Below are positions 23,535 to 33,720 of a stretch of 64,000 nucleotides of DNA, piece by piece. The notes beneath the pieces are model-generated. The model ran no database searches and had not been told where the DNA came from. It was given only the letters and a program-made list of their open reading frames with translations. Position numbers and translations under genes: made by a program. Each line of letters begins with the position of its first letter. Position 1 is the first letter of the stretch. The DNA is from Metarhizium brunneum (Eukaryota > Ascomycota > Sordariomycetes > Hypocreales > Clavicipitaceae): NCBI RefSeq assembly GCF_013426205.1, contig NC_089423.1:6696001-6760000 (forward strand), read 5' to 3'.

Positions 23535-24550
23535 ATGGCCTCCCTCCGGTCGTGCGCCGCTCCCCTGCGCTGGGCGACCAAATCCTCAACCCTCAGCTTC
23601 GTGCGATACAACTCCTCCCACAGCAGCTCAACCTCTGCCATTGCCTACAAGGCTCTTCGAAATCGCTCTGCCCCCTTGCCCGTGACCAACGCCCCGCCAG
23701 CATGGTCCGCCCAAGCCGCCGTTTCCAACATCCTCTACGAAACGCCCACGCCGTCCATGGCCCCGCCGAAGCGCCATATCCTCAATTGCCTGGTCCAGAA
23801 CGAGCCTGGTGTCCTCTCTCGTCTTTCTGGTATTCTGGCAGCTCGTGGGTTCAATATCGACTCGCTAGTCGTGTGCAACACCGAGGTGGAGGACCTGTCT
23901 CGGATGACCATTGTCCTGACTGGCCAAGACGGCGTTGTCGAGCAAGCTCGTCGACAGCTGGAGGATCTTGTCCCCGTCTGGGCCGTGCTTGATTACAGCA
24001 ATGCTGCTCTTGTTCAGCGTGAGCTGCTCTTGGCCAAGATCAACATCCTGGGCCCCGAGTACTTTGAAGAACTGCTCTCTCACCATCGTGAGATAACGGC
24101 CGGCGAATACGACCGCGAACATACTCCCGAAGGTGCTGAACAAGCTCAGTCTTTGGAAGAGACGTCAGCCGACTTCCACCCTAGCAAGCTGGCAGCCAGT
24201 GAGGCTTTGCGTCACAAGCATGAGCACTTGAAGACTATCACCTATTTTACTCATCAGTTTGGTGGCAAGGTTTTGGACATCAGCACCATTAGCTGCATTG
24301 TCGAGCTGTAAGTTCACATGAACCGTGGCGTGATGCATTCGCAACTGGACACTAACGTGGTAATTACAGCTCCGCTAAGCCCACTCGAATCGACTCTTTT
24401 CTCAAGCTCATTGCTCCCTTTGGTATCCTCGAGTCGGCCCGTACCGGTCTGATGGCTCTGCCTCGTTCTCCTCTCCGTGGCCCTGCTGAGGAACCTCTAG
24501 TCAAGGAAGCCGAGGAGGTAGTTGACGCCAGCCAGCTCCCCCCTGGTTAA
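23535..24550 (+). CDS. ILV6: Acetolactate synthase regulatory (small) subunit
   Basis: This is the regulatory subunit of mitochondrial acetohydroxyacid synthase, the first common step of valine, leucine and isoleucine synthesis, which confers valine feedback control. Exons 23535-24307 and 24370-24550 with a 62-bp intron give 317 aa. The N-terminus (MASLRSCAAPLRW, rich in Arg, Ser and Ala) looks like a mitochondrial presequence. The ACT domain begins at HILNCLVQNEPGVLSRLSGI near residue 76 and continues with ARGFNIDSLVV. A second conserved region follows with QRELLLAKINILGPEYFEEL. The intron falls inside SCIVELSAKP, and the second exon finishes with RTGLMALPRSP. The ATG at 23535 is preceded by AACCAAG and a TGACTCA site. 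The gene ends 204 bp from the end of the ornithine carbamoyltransferase gene, tail to tail. Confidence 0.95.
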
Positions 24551-24754
24551 ATTTTTTTTCTTCAAGGTCAAGCATCCTATGGGGGGGTCGTTGACCACTC
24601 GGCGTCTGAAGGAATGGGAGCCTTGTGTATAGTTGTTTATATTGTTGGTTTATTTAAATTCAACGGCTGCCTACGCTACTTGGCTTTTGTGCGCCCAAAT
24701 CCATTGTTGAAGAGTTAAATCAAATACCGGTAGCTCAATTACTAGTTCCTTCCC

Positions 24755-25925
24755 TCACTGTAACAGGCTGCCCTTGTTGACAACGAAGCCCTCGAGCGCA
24801 GCTATTCACCTGTTAGTTCTCTTCTCCAATGAACATGAACTCGAATCACGTACCAACAGCAGCCCACAACCGATTCTCTGCCTCGGGAAAGACGAGAGAC
24901 CTAGGACTGTAGAAGACTTCATCTGCAACCTCCTCGGGATGTCGAGGCAAGCAGTGCATAAACTTCCAGCCCTCTTTAGCGCCGCCCCTCTTGGCCAAGT
25001 CATTCGTGATTTGATATCCTGCAAACGAATTTAGTCTCTTCTGCTGCTCACTCTCTTGGCCCATGGAGATCCACGTATCCGTGACCAACACATCCGCACC
25101 CTTGATGGCTTCCTCGGGGACCATAGTCTCCGAGAGTTTGCCAGGTGAGCTGACCCCTTCGGCCGAAGAGATGATGAGCTGCCTCATCTTATCGGGAATT
25201 CCATAGCCAGCAGGGGATGCAACTGCGATATCAACGCCCATCTTGACGCAGCCAATAGCCAGATCAAACAGAACATTGTTAGAGTCTCCCACCCAGGCGA
25301 CCTTCAAGCCATTGAGACCCAGGCCAGGCCCAGAGGGTTTTGAAGAAGGAAAGGCCTCGTGGATCGTGAGAAAGTCGGCAATGGTCTGGAGGGGGTGGAA
25401 ATCCTCGGACAGGGCGTTGATGACGGGCACGCTGGAGTGCTTAGCGAGATTGGCAACGTCGGAGTGAGGCCCAACACGGGCGACCATGCAGGACGTCATT
25501 GACGAGATGACGACTGAAGTGTCGTACAGGCTCTCATTAACCTAACACGCGGTCAGCAACCATGGCAAGTGTGGGAGTTTGGGGTTCAAGCATACACCGA
25601 GCTGAATATCATCCTTGCCCAAGAACATGGGATGTCCACCAAGCATCGTCACCGCCGCCTCGGTAGACACACGCGTCCTCGTACTCCTCTTGCTAAACAT
25701 CATGGCAATAGTCTGGCCCGACAACGAAGTGCTCAGCGAGGGCGGCGTTTGACCGGCCTTGACGGCCTGCTTGCGCACAGCAGCATTGCGAACTATGGAT
25801 GAGAATTCAGCGGGTGTCAGATCGGCGATTGACATGAGATGCCTGGGTCCTGAGGATTGAGAATATGCCCGTTTTTGCAGGCCGTTGAGGGCGAGACGAG
25901 CTGTGCGTAATGTTGATGGTTTCAT
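24755..25925 (-). CDS. ARG3: Ornithine carbamoyltransferase, mitochondrial
   Basis: This enzyme makes citrulline from ornithine and carbamoyl phosphate in arginine synthesis. In filamentous fungi it is a mitochondrial matrix enzyme, which fits the basic N-terminus MKPSTLRTARLALNGLQKR. Exons 25925-25596, 25541-24854 and 24801-24755, with introns of 54 and 52 bp, give 354 aa. The carbamoyl-phosphate motif STRTR lies in SKRSTRTRVSTEA. The ornithine-side motif HCLPRHPEEV and the nucleotide-like segment WVGDSNNVLFDLA are intact. The first intron separates KDDIQLG from VNESLYDTSVV. The short last exon restores the family C-terminus ALEGFVVNKG, which the unspliced frame lacks. The symbol follows yeast; other fungi call it argB or arg-12. 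Confidence 0.95.
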
Positions 25926-27000
25926 GGCGAAATGTGTCTTTGAGTTGGATGGGAATGGGCGTGTGAGTGAGTGTGGAAGAGTGAGGGGGAGCGACAGGCC
26001 AGGATGGTGCTGCAAGCGATGCAATTGCTATCTCACTTAATACTTATGCATCACGACGTCTTCGGATTTTATGAGCTGGATGGGTATCAATGACTGGATG
26101 GGTATCAATGACTGGATGGAGTCATTGTCCCATTGGTGTTCGCCGTTGGCGGAGCAGTGGTACAGTGCCGGGACTGTGCTCCACTTTTTGACGTTGCTTC
26201 TTTCGCTCTGAATATTACTGGAAGGGGACTGGAGTAATACCGAGCTGCCGAAATGAAAGAAGCCACATGCTCGTATCCAGCTGGAAAATTCAAGGCGTCC
26301 AGCACTGGGCGAAGCAAAAACGCCATTGAAAATTGGTGTCAGTATTTCTCTCCCGTATTGATACAGAATGTGTTATATCTTCATCACTAAGCTTGTAGCT
26401 TCACAAAGAACATCAAGAAAAATTACACTTGACACAACCTCTGTCTGGTTGGGAACGAAGCTGCTCTAGGGTATGGCTAGTGGACTTGGCTTTAGCCTGG
26501 GGTACATGTACACATGTGCACCAATACGGCATGCACGACAAGGCACCGCACTTAACCGGCCCCTCATTGCGACGGGCAAAAAGCGGGCTAGTCCTAATGC
26601 GTGGTGCCTGACTCCGTGCATAGCCAATTAAAAATATTTCCTCGTCATCCGTATGGGTCAGCCCTGGTTCCTTGCTTGTTGCGACCCCCCAAGGTTTGTG
26701 ACATCTGGACCCAGACCAAACCTTACCAACCCGATGCCGGGCATGACCTTTGACTGACGTCCTTCGCGTTGTTCTCATCAAGTAATCCTCCCATCTACAC
26801 CATCTACACCATCATCATCATCCTCTCCTCAATTCTCTTATCCTATCAGCCTTCCTTTCTGGCTTCTCAAACATCAAACACCCTAATTCCGAGTTCCTAT
26901 TAATATTTTCTCCTCCCTCCAGCCCCTCCTACCCGATCCACCCCCGGCACTTGTTGCTGGCGATGCCCCTCCAAACCTGAGAAACTTGAGCAACGTCATC
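25926..27000. other. Divergent intergenic region with a short tandem duplication
   Basis: This is 1.07 kb between the ornithine carbamoyltransferase start and the DUF3712 gene start. It contains a tandem GACTGGATGGGTATCAAT-type repeat near 26078-26117 and pyrimidine-rich sequence with CATCTACAC and CATCAT repeats at 26790-26822, typical of a fungal 5' leader. No gene is seen. Confidence 0.5.
26078..26117. repeat. Short tandem repeat, about 18-bp unit
   Basis: The block CTGGATGGGTATCAATGA occurs twice in direct succession and a third partial unit CTGGATGG follows. It lies upstream of the ornithine carbamoyltransferase gene. Confidence 0.75.
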
Positions 27001-29768
27001 ATGGCCGCTTACGCCGACGAAAGATCCCCGCTGCTCGCGACGACGAATGAGCAGGAAAATGAGACTGAAGCAGATGCAAGAAATGAGTCGTCGCCTCTCT
27101 TAGGAAATCGAAGAGACTCTGCTACAGATGGCGACCACGAACACCACCATGACATCTCACCAGATTCTCCACATAAAGGCGAGGCGCCGCATCGGAAACG
27201 AAGATGGCCGTCTCTTATTGCCATGGTCATCTTGGCCTCGTTAGTTATAGTGGTTATGGTCCTCGGCTTTGTAGTGCCGCCGGCCGTCCAGCAGTACGTT
27301 GAGAGTGCAGTCGTGTTGGAGCCAACAGACCTGTCAATTGAATCGTTGACGGCGAATGGGGTTCGTGCTCGTGTAAAGGGCACGTTCCAACTTGACGGGT
27401 CAAGAGTCAAAGATGAGAATGCGCGTCGTGTTGGGAGACTTGCCACAGGAATTATGAGACAGCTTGGTACTGCCTCGACCAAACTGCGCGTGCATTTGCC
27501 TCACTACGGCAATGCCCTTGTCGGTACTGCCGACCTGCCGCCCATCACACTCAACCTTGTAGATGGCCAAGTCACAAACTTGGATTTTGTCACCGAAATT
27601 GCCCCCGGCGACACGGACACGATGCGAAAGGTGGTCAACGAGTGGCTCAAGGGAAACCTCGAGACACTGCAGGTTACGGGAGCCACTGCACTCAGCTTGA
27701 AATCGGGCATCTTCCCTCTGGGAACCCATGACGTTTCAGAATCTATGGTATTTGAAGGTCAATCTCTCTACCGCGCCTTTGCTTCCCTGTATTTTGGTCA
27801 AAAGACCATTAAATAATGCCCAATATACTACTGATTCCATGCATTCTGGGCTAACGCTTTCGCAGCCAATGAGCTTCCGTCCATGCCCGAGTATACCATG
27901 CAGAGTCTCCTTTTCCATGACGTTCCCACTGGTGACAATGGCCAGATGGGAGTTGGCGCAAACGTATCCATGACAGCCTACAACGAATTTCCGATCGATT
28001 TAACCATCCCATCCCTTGGATTCGAAGTCCTTGTCCCAAACTGCAACTTGTCTCAGCCCAACATCAAGATTGCAACCGCCGCGACCAGTGCCATTGATGT
28101 GCACGCCAAGTCGAATGTTACTGTGGAAGCAGAGGGCATTATCCGGGAGCTCCCAGAGTCTCTCACCAAGGCATGCACCCCAAGTGAGTTTTCACCACTG
28201 GACAACTTCATGAAGCGTTATCTGCATGGAGAGGATGCAGAGGTGTTTGTCCGCGGAAAAGCACCTGAGGGTGGTGACCTCCCGGGATGGATTGGCGAGT
28301 TCATTGAAAGCATCACTGTTCCCGTGCAATTCCCGGGACGCTCATTGGATAACTTCCTACGCAACTTTTCACTTGACGACGTCGACTTTAAATTGCCCAG
28401 TCCATTTGCCGACCCAAGCGACGCGGACAGCAAACCACGGGTATCTGGCACGGTGGTGATCCTTGCTGCCATACCTGCTGACCTGGACATTAACATTGAA
28501 GTGACCAGCCTTCGTGCCAACGGCGACCTCCTGTACAAGGGCACAAAGTTTGGAGAGCTGCACGTTGATGAATGGCAGAAAGCCACTTCCAACATGATTC
28601 GAAACCCTGGCGACGGAGAGGATTTACTCAAGGTCGTCTCGAGAATCGTCGACACTCCCATCGACATTACCGACAGCGACACATTCTCAAACATTATACA
28701 AGAACTTCTATTTGGCGACGAAGATATCATCCTCGACGTTAATTCCACCGTGGATGTCAAGGTGTCGACAGTCCTTGGCAACCTTGTCATAAGAAGGGTG
28801 CCCGCAGCGGGCAAAGTTCCTGTAAAACGTCCGTCATCCACATGGTAGATTGCGATCCAGGCGAGAGCACCATGTTTCCTTGCGTCCAGTTTTATGTCAA
28901 GCACATGAAAAGCGCTCGACTGTCCCCTGGCTAACGCGCTGCAGACGTGCCTGGGGACACGCTCGCGGCCTTGAACCCGCAGGTCGGGGAGGTGCATATC
29001 CTCAATACTTCTAGTACAGGCGTGCATATACAAGCATCAGTCACTGTTACGAACCCTACACCATATACAGCATCAATACCATATGTCAGCATTCATATTC
29101 TTGAAGACAATTTGTTGATCGGCGAAGCTATTACGAAGAACTTGCATTTTAAATCTGGTGTGAATACAAACATTATAGTGGAGGCAACATGGGATCCTCC
29201 CTCGTTTGGCGGAAAGAAAGCCCACAAAGCAGCTCGTCGTCTGCTATCGGAGTACCTGTCGGGAGAGAATACAACGATTACGCTGCGGACACATAACGGC
29301 ACAATTCCGACGGTGCCAATCATCGGCGAAGCACTGTCCAAGATCAACTTGACGTTATCAACACCCCGGCTAGAACTGCCGGGTGATGAGGACACGGAAG
29401 GCCAAGGCTTTATTCGGGACGCCACGTTTCACATTCTTTCATCCACTGCAACATTTATGCTTGCCTCACCACTGCGCTACGACACAGTTTCTATAGAGTA
29501 CATCAACGCTACAGCTTTTTACAATCACACTGAGCCGATTGGCCAAATTATACGCGACGAGCCATTCGACGTTTCGCCGGGTGTCTCGCAAACTCCACGA
29601 TTACCAGTTGAATGGTCGGCGGACCATATGGGCCTTGATAAGCTTAAGAAAGCCCTAGGTGGGAAGTTGAAGTTGGATGCGGTGGCGGACGTTACGGTCA
29701 GGGTGGGATATTGGTTCGAGACGGTTCATTATGTAGGCAAGGCAATTGGTGCGAGGGTTTCTTTGTGA
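27001..29768 (+). CDS. DUF3712-type vacuolar membrane protein (Tag1-like)
   Basis: This is a large single-span membrane protein. Best exons are 27001-27757, 27866-28828 and 28945-29768 (847 aa). The N-terminus is short and acidic with SPLLATT and SSPLLGNRR, dileucine-type sorting signals common on vacuolar proteins. A transmembrane segment follows (SLIAMVILASLVIVVMVLGF, near residues 75-95). The rest is a long luminal region of repeated beta-rich LEA-like modules, with motifs such as NEFPIDLTIPSLGF and VTNPTPYTASIPY and several N-glycosylation sequons (NTT, NGT, NLT, NAT). Yeast Tag1 (YLR173W), which signals termination of autophagy, has this layout; that link is tentative. Both inferred donors start GTC (GTCAAT, GTCCGT), so the two junctions are the least certain part, although the acceptors and CTAAC branch points are clear. 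Confidence 0.72.
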
Positions 29769-30398
29769 ATGACTTGTGGGCGTTGGGGTTGGGTTGGGAT
29801 TAGGTACATGGCAACCTTTTGGTTTTAAGAATGGCGGTCTAACGGTTTTTTTTTTATTATACAGGATACACGGAGGGTTTGCTCTACATGCAGGCGTATG
29901 CGAATTCAAATACACTTAGTGCTACAATAATGGTACCATAAACTGTCCTCTTTTGAATGTCTCGCAGGTTTGCAACTAGATGAGGAGCGCAAGGGAAATG
30001 CAGCCCTTGATGAAGTCATCGCAGCTTGGGACTCCCCTCAACAGCCCGCTCAATCGACAAGCAATAATAAGAGCTACAAAGTTGCAGGCAAGCCCCGTCT
30101 TAGCCAGGGACGGGTCGAGAGTAACCTGCCGACATGTCTCAAGCTACAAAGTCACAAGCACTCTACACTCTACGAGCAACAGGCACATTGTGGCAAATGC
30201 ATCACAACACCAAGATACATACCTCATCGTTCTAATCAGCACGTGTCAGCACGAACGCAAGCGCAAATTGAGGAAAGAAAAAAAAAGGTAAGGGTATCAG
30301 CACCTTTTGGTATTCTATTTCTCTCTCCCCTGGATTCCCGTAGGATTTGCATTAAAAAAAAGAGAGGAAGTCGTGCCTGTTATACAATAAGTCAAAGT
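29769..30398. other. Convergent intergenic region
   Basis: This is 630 bp between two stop codons, with T- and A-runs near 29849 and 30280. No credible gene is present. Confidence 0.5.
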
Positions 30399-32345
30399 TC
30401 AGCCAAGTCGTACGCCTGCCTCCCGTCTCTTCTTCAGCTGCTGCGCCGTGGCGGCGCTCATGCCGCCGTCCCTGCCGGCGTCGAACAGACTCTGAGCCTC
30501 TCGTCTCTTCTCATCCTCAATCTTTTTGAGGCGCTTCTCCGTCTTGCCCTTTCCGCTGCCCTTTCCGTGGAACTGGTGACTCAGGTGCTTGAAGGCCTCC
30601 TTTTGGTCGAGCGAGCGGCCGTGCTCGTCCGTGTACTTGAGCTCGACGTTGGGCTTGTAGGTATCGGAAAACAGCTCCGCCATGCGCCGGGACTGCTGTT
30701 GGTCTCGCCACATGTTTTGCTGGCGGGCCCAGTCTTCGCGCTCGCGGACCGTCATGCGGTCTAGGCGTCCCGAGGCCCGGTCACGCTCGCGCTGCTGCCG
30801 CGTCTGCTCGTCGAGCTCTTCCTCGAGGATGCGTTTGCGGGCGAGGAACTCCTCTCGAGCGCGTAAGGCCTCGTAGTCGGAGTCGCGGGATTCCTCGATG
30901 AGCCCGCGCTCGCGGAGGAGGGAAAGGGCCACGCCCATGCCGGCGCCAATGGCCTTTTCTTCCTCGACGCCCGTTTCTTCTTCTGGTGCTTGGGGCGGTG
31001 CGGATTCCTCCTTGATTGCAGGTTGCTCTTCGTGCTCGCCATTCTCCATAGGGTGGTCCTCTGGCAGACCTGGACTTTGGGTTTGAGTTTTGTGCCGTCT
31101 TGGCTTCTTCTCTTCCTCGTCGTCTCGTTTGCTCAAGCCAGACACGAATTCTGAAATCTCTCCAATGACTAGGCCCGTGCTTTCGCCGGTGCCGTTTGTC
31201 TGCTGCTCTGCCTCGTCATCTTCCTCTTTGAGCTGCTTTGCAATGTCCTCCGGTCTAGCCTTCTTTCTCTTTTTCAGAGCGCTCTTTCTTTGCAGTGCTA
31301 ATGAGGCCTGAAGGTCGTCATCGTCTACAAATGTATCCGATTCAGCTTTTCGCTTCTTGCTGTTGCTCTCTTTGGTGTCCACATCCATGGCATTGCTGTC
31401 TTGTTGGGTTTCAAGAGGGAAAATATCGTCATCGTCGTATTGCTTTTGTCTCGTGCCCTTGGATTTCTTCTTCTTGGGCTTCTTTACTTTGATTTCTGAA
31501 GGGGCGAGGTAGTCGGAAGACATGGGCGCATCGCCAATAATGTCGTCAAGGCTGATGGTGGCTTTACCTGCCTTCGGGGCTGGCTGGCCAAGGATATCAG
31601 CGAGCTCTGCAATTGTCCCACTTCCGTCGAGCGTGAATTTCTTGCCCTTCTTTCCGTAAATCTCGTCGTCGTACTGAGCCAGGATTCCACCCTGGCCTTC
31701 CTCGTCGTCATTAGGGTCGTATCCCGGTCTCCTCTTCTTGAGATCGAGCCTCTCGCCTAGCTTTTCCTGCTCACGCACCCCCAGATTCTCGAGCTCGTCG
31801 CCTTCTTCCTCATTCTCTTCAATCGTGGTATCTTTTAGCGTGAGAACCTGATCTTCCCCACCGAGGAAATCGGATGTATCGTGTGCGACTTTGATACCAG
31901 CAAGATCCTTGGAAGTGTACTGAACAGCGGCAGCTGCTTCGGCTTCGGCTGCAGCAAGCTCTGCCTCTAGTTTTCTCGCCTTGTCAATCTTCTTTTGTCT
32001 CTTCTTCTGACCCATCAGCCATGCCTTGGCGTCGACATCGCCCTTCTTGGCGTCCTCCTCGCCGAGGCCCTTGCCTTCCATGACTGCGAGGCGCTGAGCT
32101 TCATCGCGAGCCTTTCGAATGGCGGCTGCTCTGTCTTCACGCTTCTTTTTTGCAGCCGCCGCCTCTTGGTGCTTCTTATAGTTTTCATACGACTCAGCTT
32201 GTCGACTTTCGAGCGTGCTTGCTGCCTCCTCGTCCCTGGATCTGGAAGATGGGTCGGATTGTATGGCAGCACCTGGGACAGGCAAAGGCTTCATGCCCAA
32301 TGACACCCTGATGCGGTTGGTTTCTTCGATCGTGGCGGCGTCCAT
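30399..32345 (-). CDS. SNU66: SART-1 family protein (Snu66), U4/U6.U5 tri-snRNP component
   Basis: SART-1/Snu66 is a tri-snRNP protein needed for pre-mRNA splicing. A single exon encodes 648 aa from the ATG at 32345 (MDAATIEETNRIRVSLGMKP). The opening IEETNRIRVSLGMKPLPVP is the family N-terminal signature. Long charged helices rich in Lys, Glu, Arg and Ala follow, then YDDEIYGKKGKKFTLD, GMGVALSLLRERGLI and the C-terminal block ELKYTDEHGRSLDQKEAFK with LSHQFHGKGSGKGKTEKR. All typical blocks are in order, so the gene looks complete. Upstream codons in the same frame have no ATG. A CACGTGAC motif lies about 200 bp upstream. The symbol is by family. Confidence 0.92.
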   Translation of the reverse strand: MDAATIEETNRIRVSLGMKPLPVPGAAIQSDPSSRSRDEEAASTLESRQAESYENYKKHQEAAAAKKKREDRAAAIRKARDEAQRLAVMEGKGLGEEDAKKGDVDAKAWLMGQKKRQKKIDKARKLEAELAAAEAEAAAAVQYTSKDLAGIKVAHDTSDFLGGEDQVLTLKDTTIEENEEEGDELENLGVREQEKLGERLDLKKRRPGYDPNDDEEGQGGILAQYDDEIYGKKGKKFTLDGSGTIAELADILGQPAPKAGKATISLDDIIGDAPMSSDYLAPSEIKVKKPKKKKSKGTRQKQYDDDDIFPLETQQDSNAMDVDTKESNSKKRKAESDTFVDDDDLQASLALQRKSALKKRKKARPEDIAKQLKEEDDEAEQQTNGTGESTGLVIGEISEFVSGLSKRDDEEEKKPRRHKTQTQSPGLPEDHPMENGEHEEQPAIKEESAPPQAPEEETGVEEEKAIGAGMGVALSLLRERGLIEESRDSDYEALRAREEFLARKRILEEELDEQTRQQRERDRASGRLDRMTVREREDWARQQNMWRDQQQSRRMAELFSDTYKPNVELKYTDEHGRSLDQKEAFKHLSHQFHGKGSGKGKTEKRLKKIEDEKRREAQSLFDAGRDGGMSAATAQQLKKRREAGVRLG

Positions 32346-33720
32346 GGTATCAATTTTCTGATGCAGCTGTGTGAAAAACGAATTATAAACGCAGCTGAAC
32401 CGCAACAATCAACTTATGACAGTGGCGCAGAGCAACCATCTGATACAAAGCTACTCCGAACAAAGTTCAAGGTCTGACAATTGGAGGGATCTGGGTCCGG
32501 GACATCAACCTCACAGAAGCCGGCCAACCAATGCGTTCTACCTTCCACGTGACCGGACCCACAAAAAAGTTCCCAAGCACCTTTATCAAGGCCCAAAATT
32601 TCTTTGCTTCACATCTTTTTCTTCTTCTTCTCAACCACGGATCTGTGCCCGGCAGTCCCTTGCTTCTACGGGAGTCCAAGGTTGATTGCTGTGCAGCTCG
32701 ATAACCCTACGGAGCCATCAACTTGTTATGGTGTCAATGTCCTATCGACAGGTCCAAGAAAGACTACCGCTGCGCTGTTCGGTTGTCGAAAGACTACCTG
32801 AGCCGCGTGGTTGCCAAAGGCTTTATATTCCACCCCTCTTTTCCGAGACCGTCGGTCGGTGAGGTTGAGGCAAACCATATCGCCTACATTCTTTGTGCAT
32901 GTTTCTGCTGGGTGAGAAGTTTTTTGCGGCCTGGAGGTGCACACGTTGGTTTGAGGATCCGTCTGCTTCGAACCCGCCGAGAGCATCACACAGGCTCTAT
33001 TGCCACCGCCTTTGTCGCATCGAATCCCGAAGACCTTTCTCGCCTGTCTTGTCGTAGATAATGTAATTTTCTTCGTGCTAAGCCCAAATGAAGTACTCGC
33101 AAATACTCCCTGCACGTGTGCTTAGCAAAATAATGCCGAGCAATCAATCCCCAGGGTGAACGCGTCTGACACGGCCCTGAGATTTCTCGTAAAGCCTATA
33201 TTGCACTAAAAGCGCATCATTCCATGTGCCCCGAATTCGACAGGCGCACGCCCATCCTGGCCCTTCTGATGTGAATTGCTCGGCGGGCTCACTCTTTTTG
33301 CTAGGTGCGCTCACGTTCTGCGAGACAAGGGCTGTCAAACAGCAGGCATGTTACTCCGTAGTAGCTTACCAGAATCACATACTTGAGACCTCGAACATAC
33401 AACTCGAGCTCCCAACTGTACAGATATCAGAGCTAATCGAGTTTCTACACGGCTTCTGCTACGCTGTGACCCGTGTGAGCAAAATCTATACTTTTATTTT
33501 ACAACAAACCAAGAGCCGGACAAGGTTGGCTACGTTTGGAATACTTGAACATAGCAATACCATTCTAGAATGGCGAAATATATTTCATCTATCCCCATGA
33601 CTATGCCTCCAATCGCATTTTGCCACATTGACTGAAATTTTCAAGCGCAGCTTCCACTTGTCCAGGCAATCCACTCATAATAGCTACTACCGAATGCCAA
33701 CCACATATTATTCAATCTTA
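32346..33720. other. Intergenic between SART-1 start and SEC31 end
   Basis: This is 1.37 kb. The left part should contain the SART-1 promoter. The short frames have no recognisable protein. A TACTCCGTA copy lies near 33354. Confidence 0.45.
32546..32553 (+). promoter_or_regulatory. CACGTGAC E-box upstream of SART-1
   Basis: The sequence CACGTGAC lies about 200 bp upstream of the SART-1 start codon. It matches the core bound by bHLH proteins of the Cbf1/USF class. Similar sites lie before SEC31/RRM and Sde2/eS10. Confidence 0.45.

Noticed and set aside
28813..28850. Stop TAG at 28846-28848 as the end of a short version of the Tag1-like protein
   Set aside because: The luminal domain continues in the next exon with a clear branch point and acceptor; a stop here would truncate the family fold.
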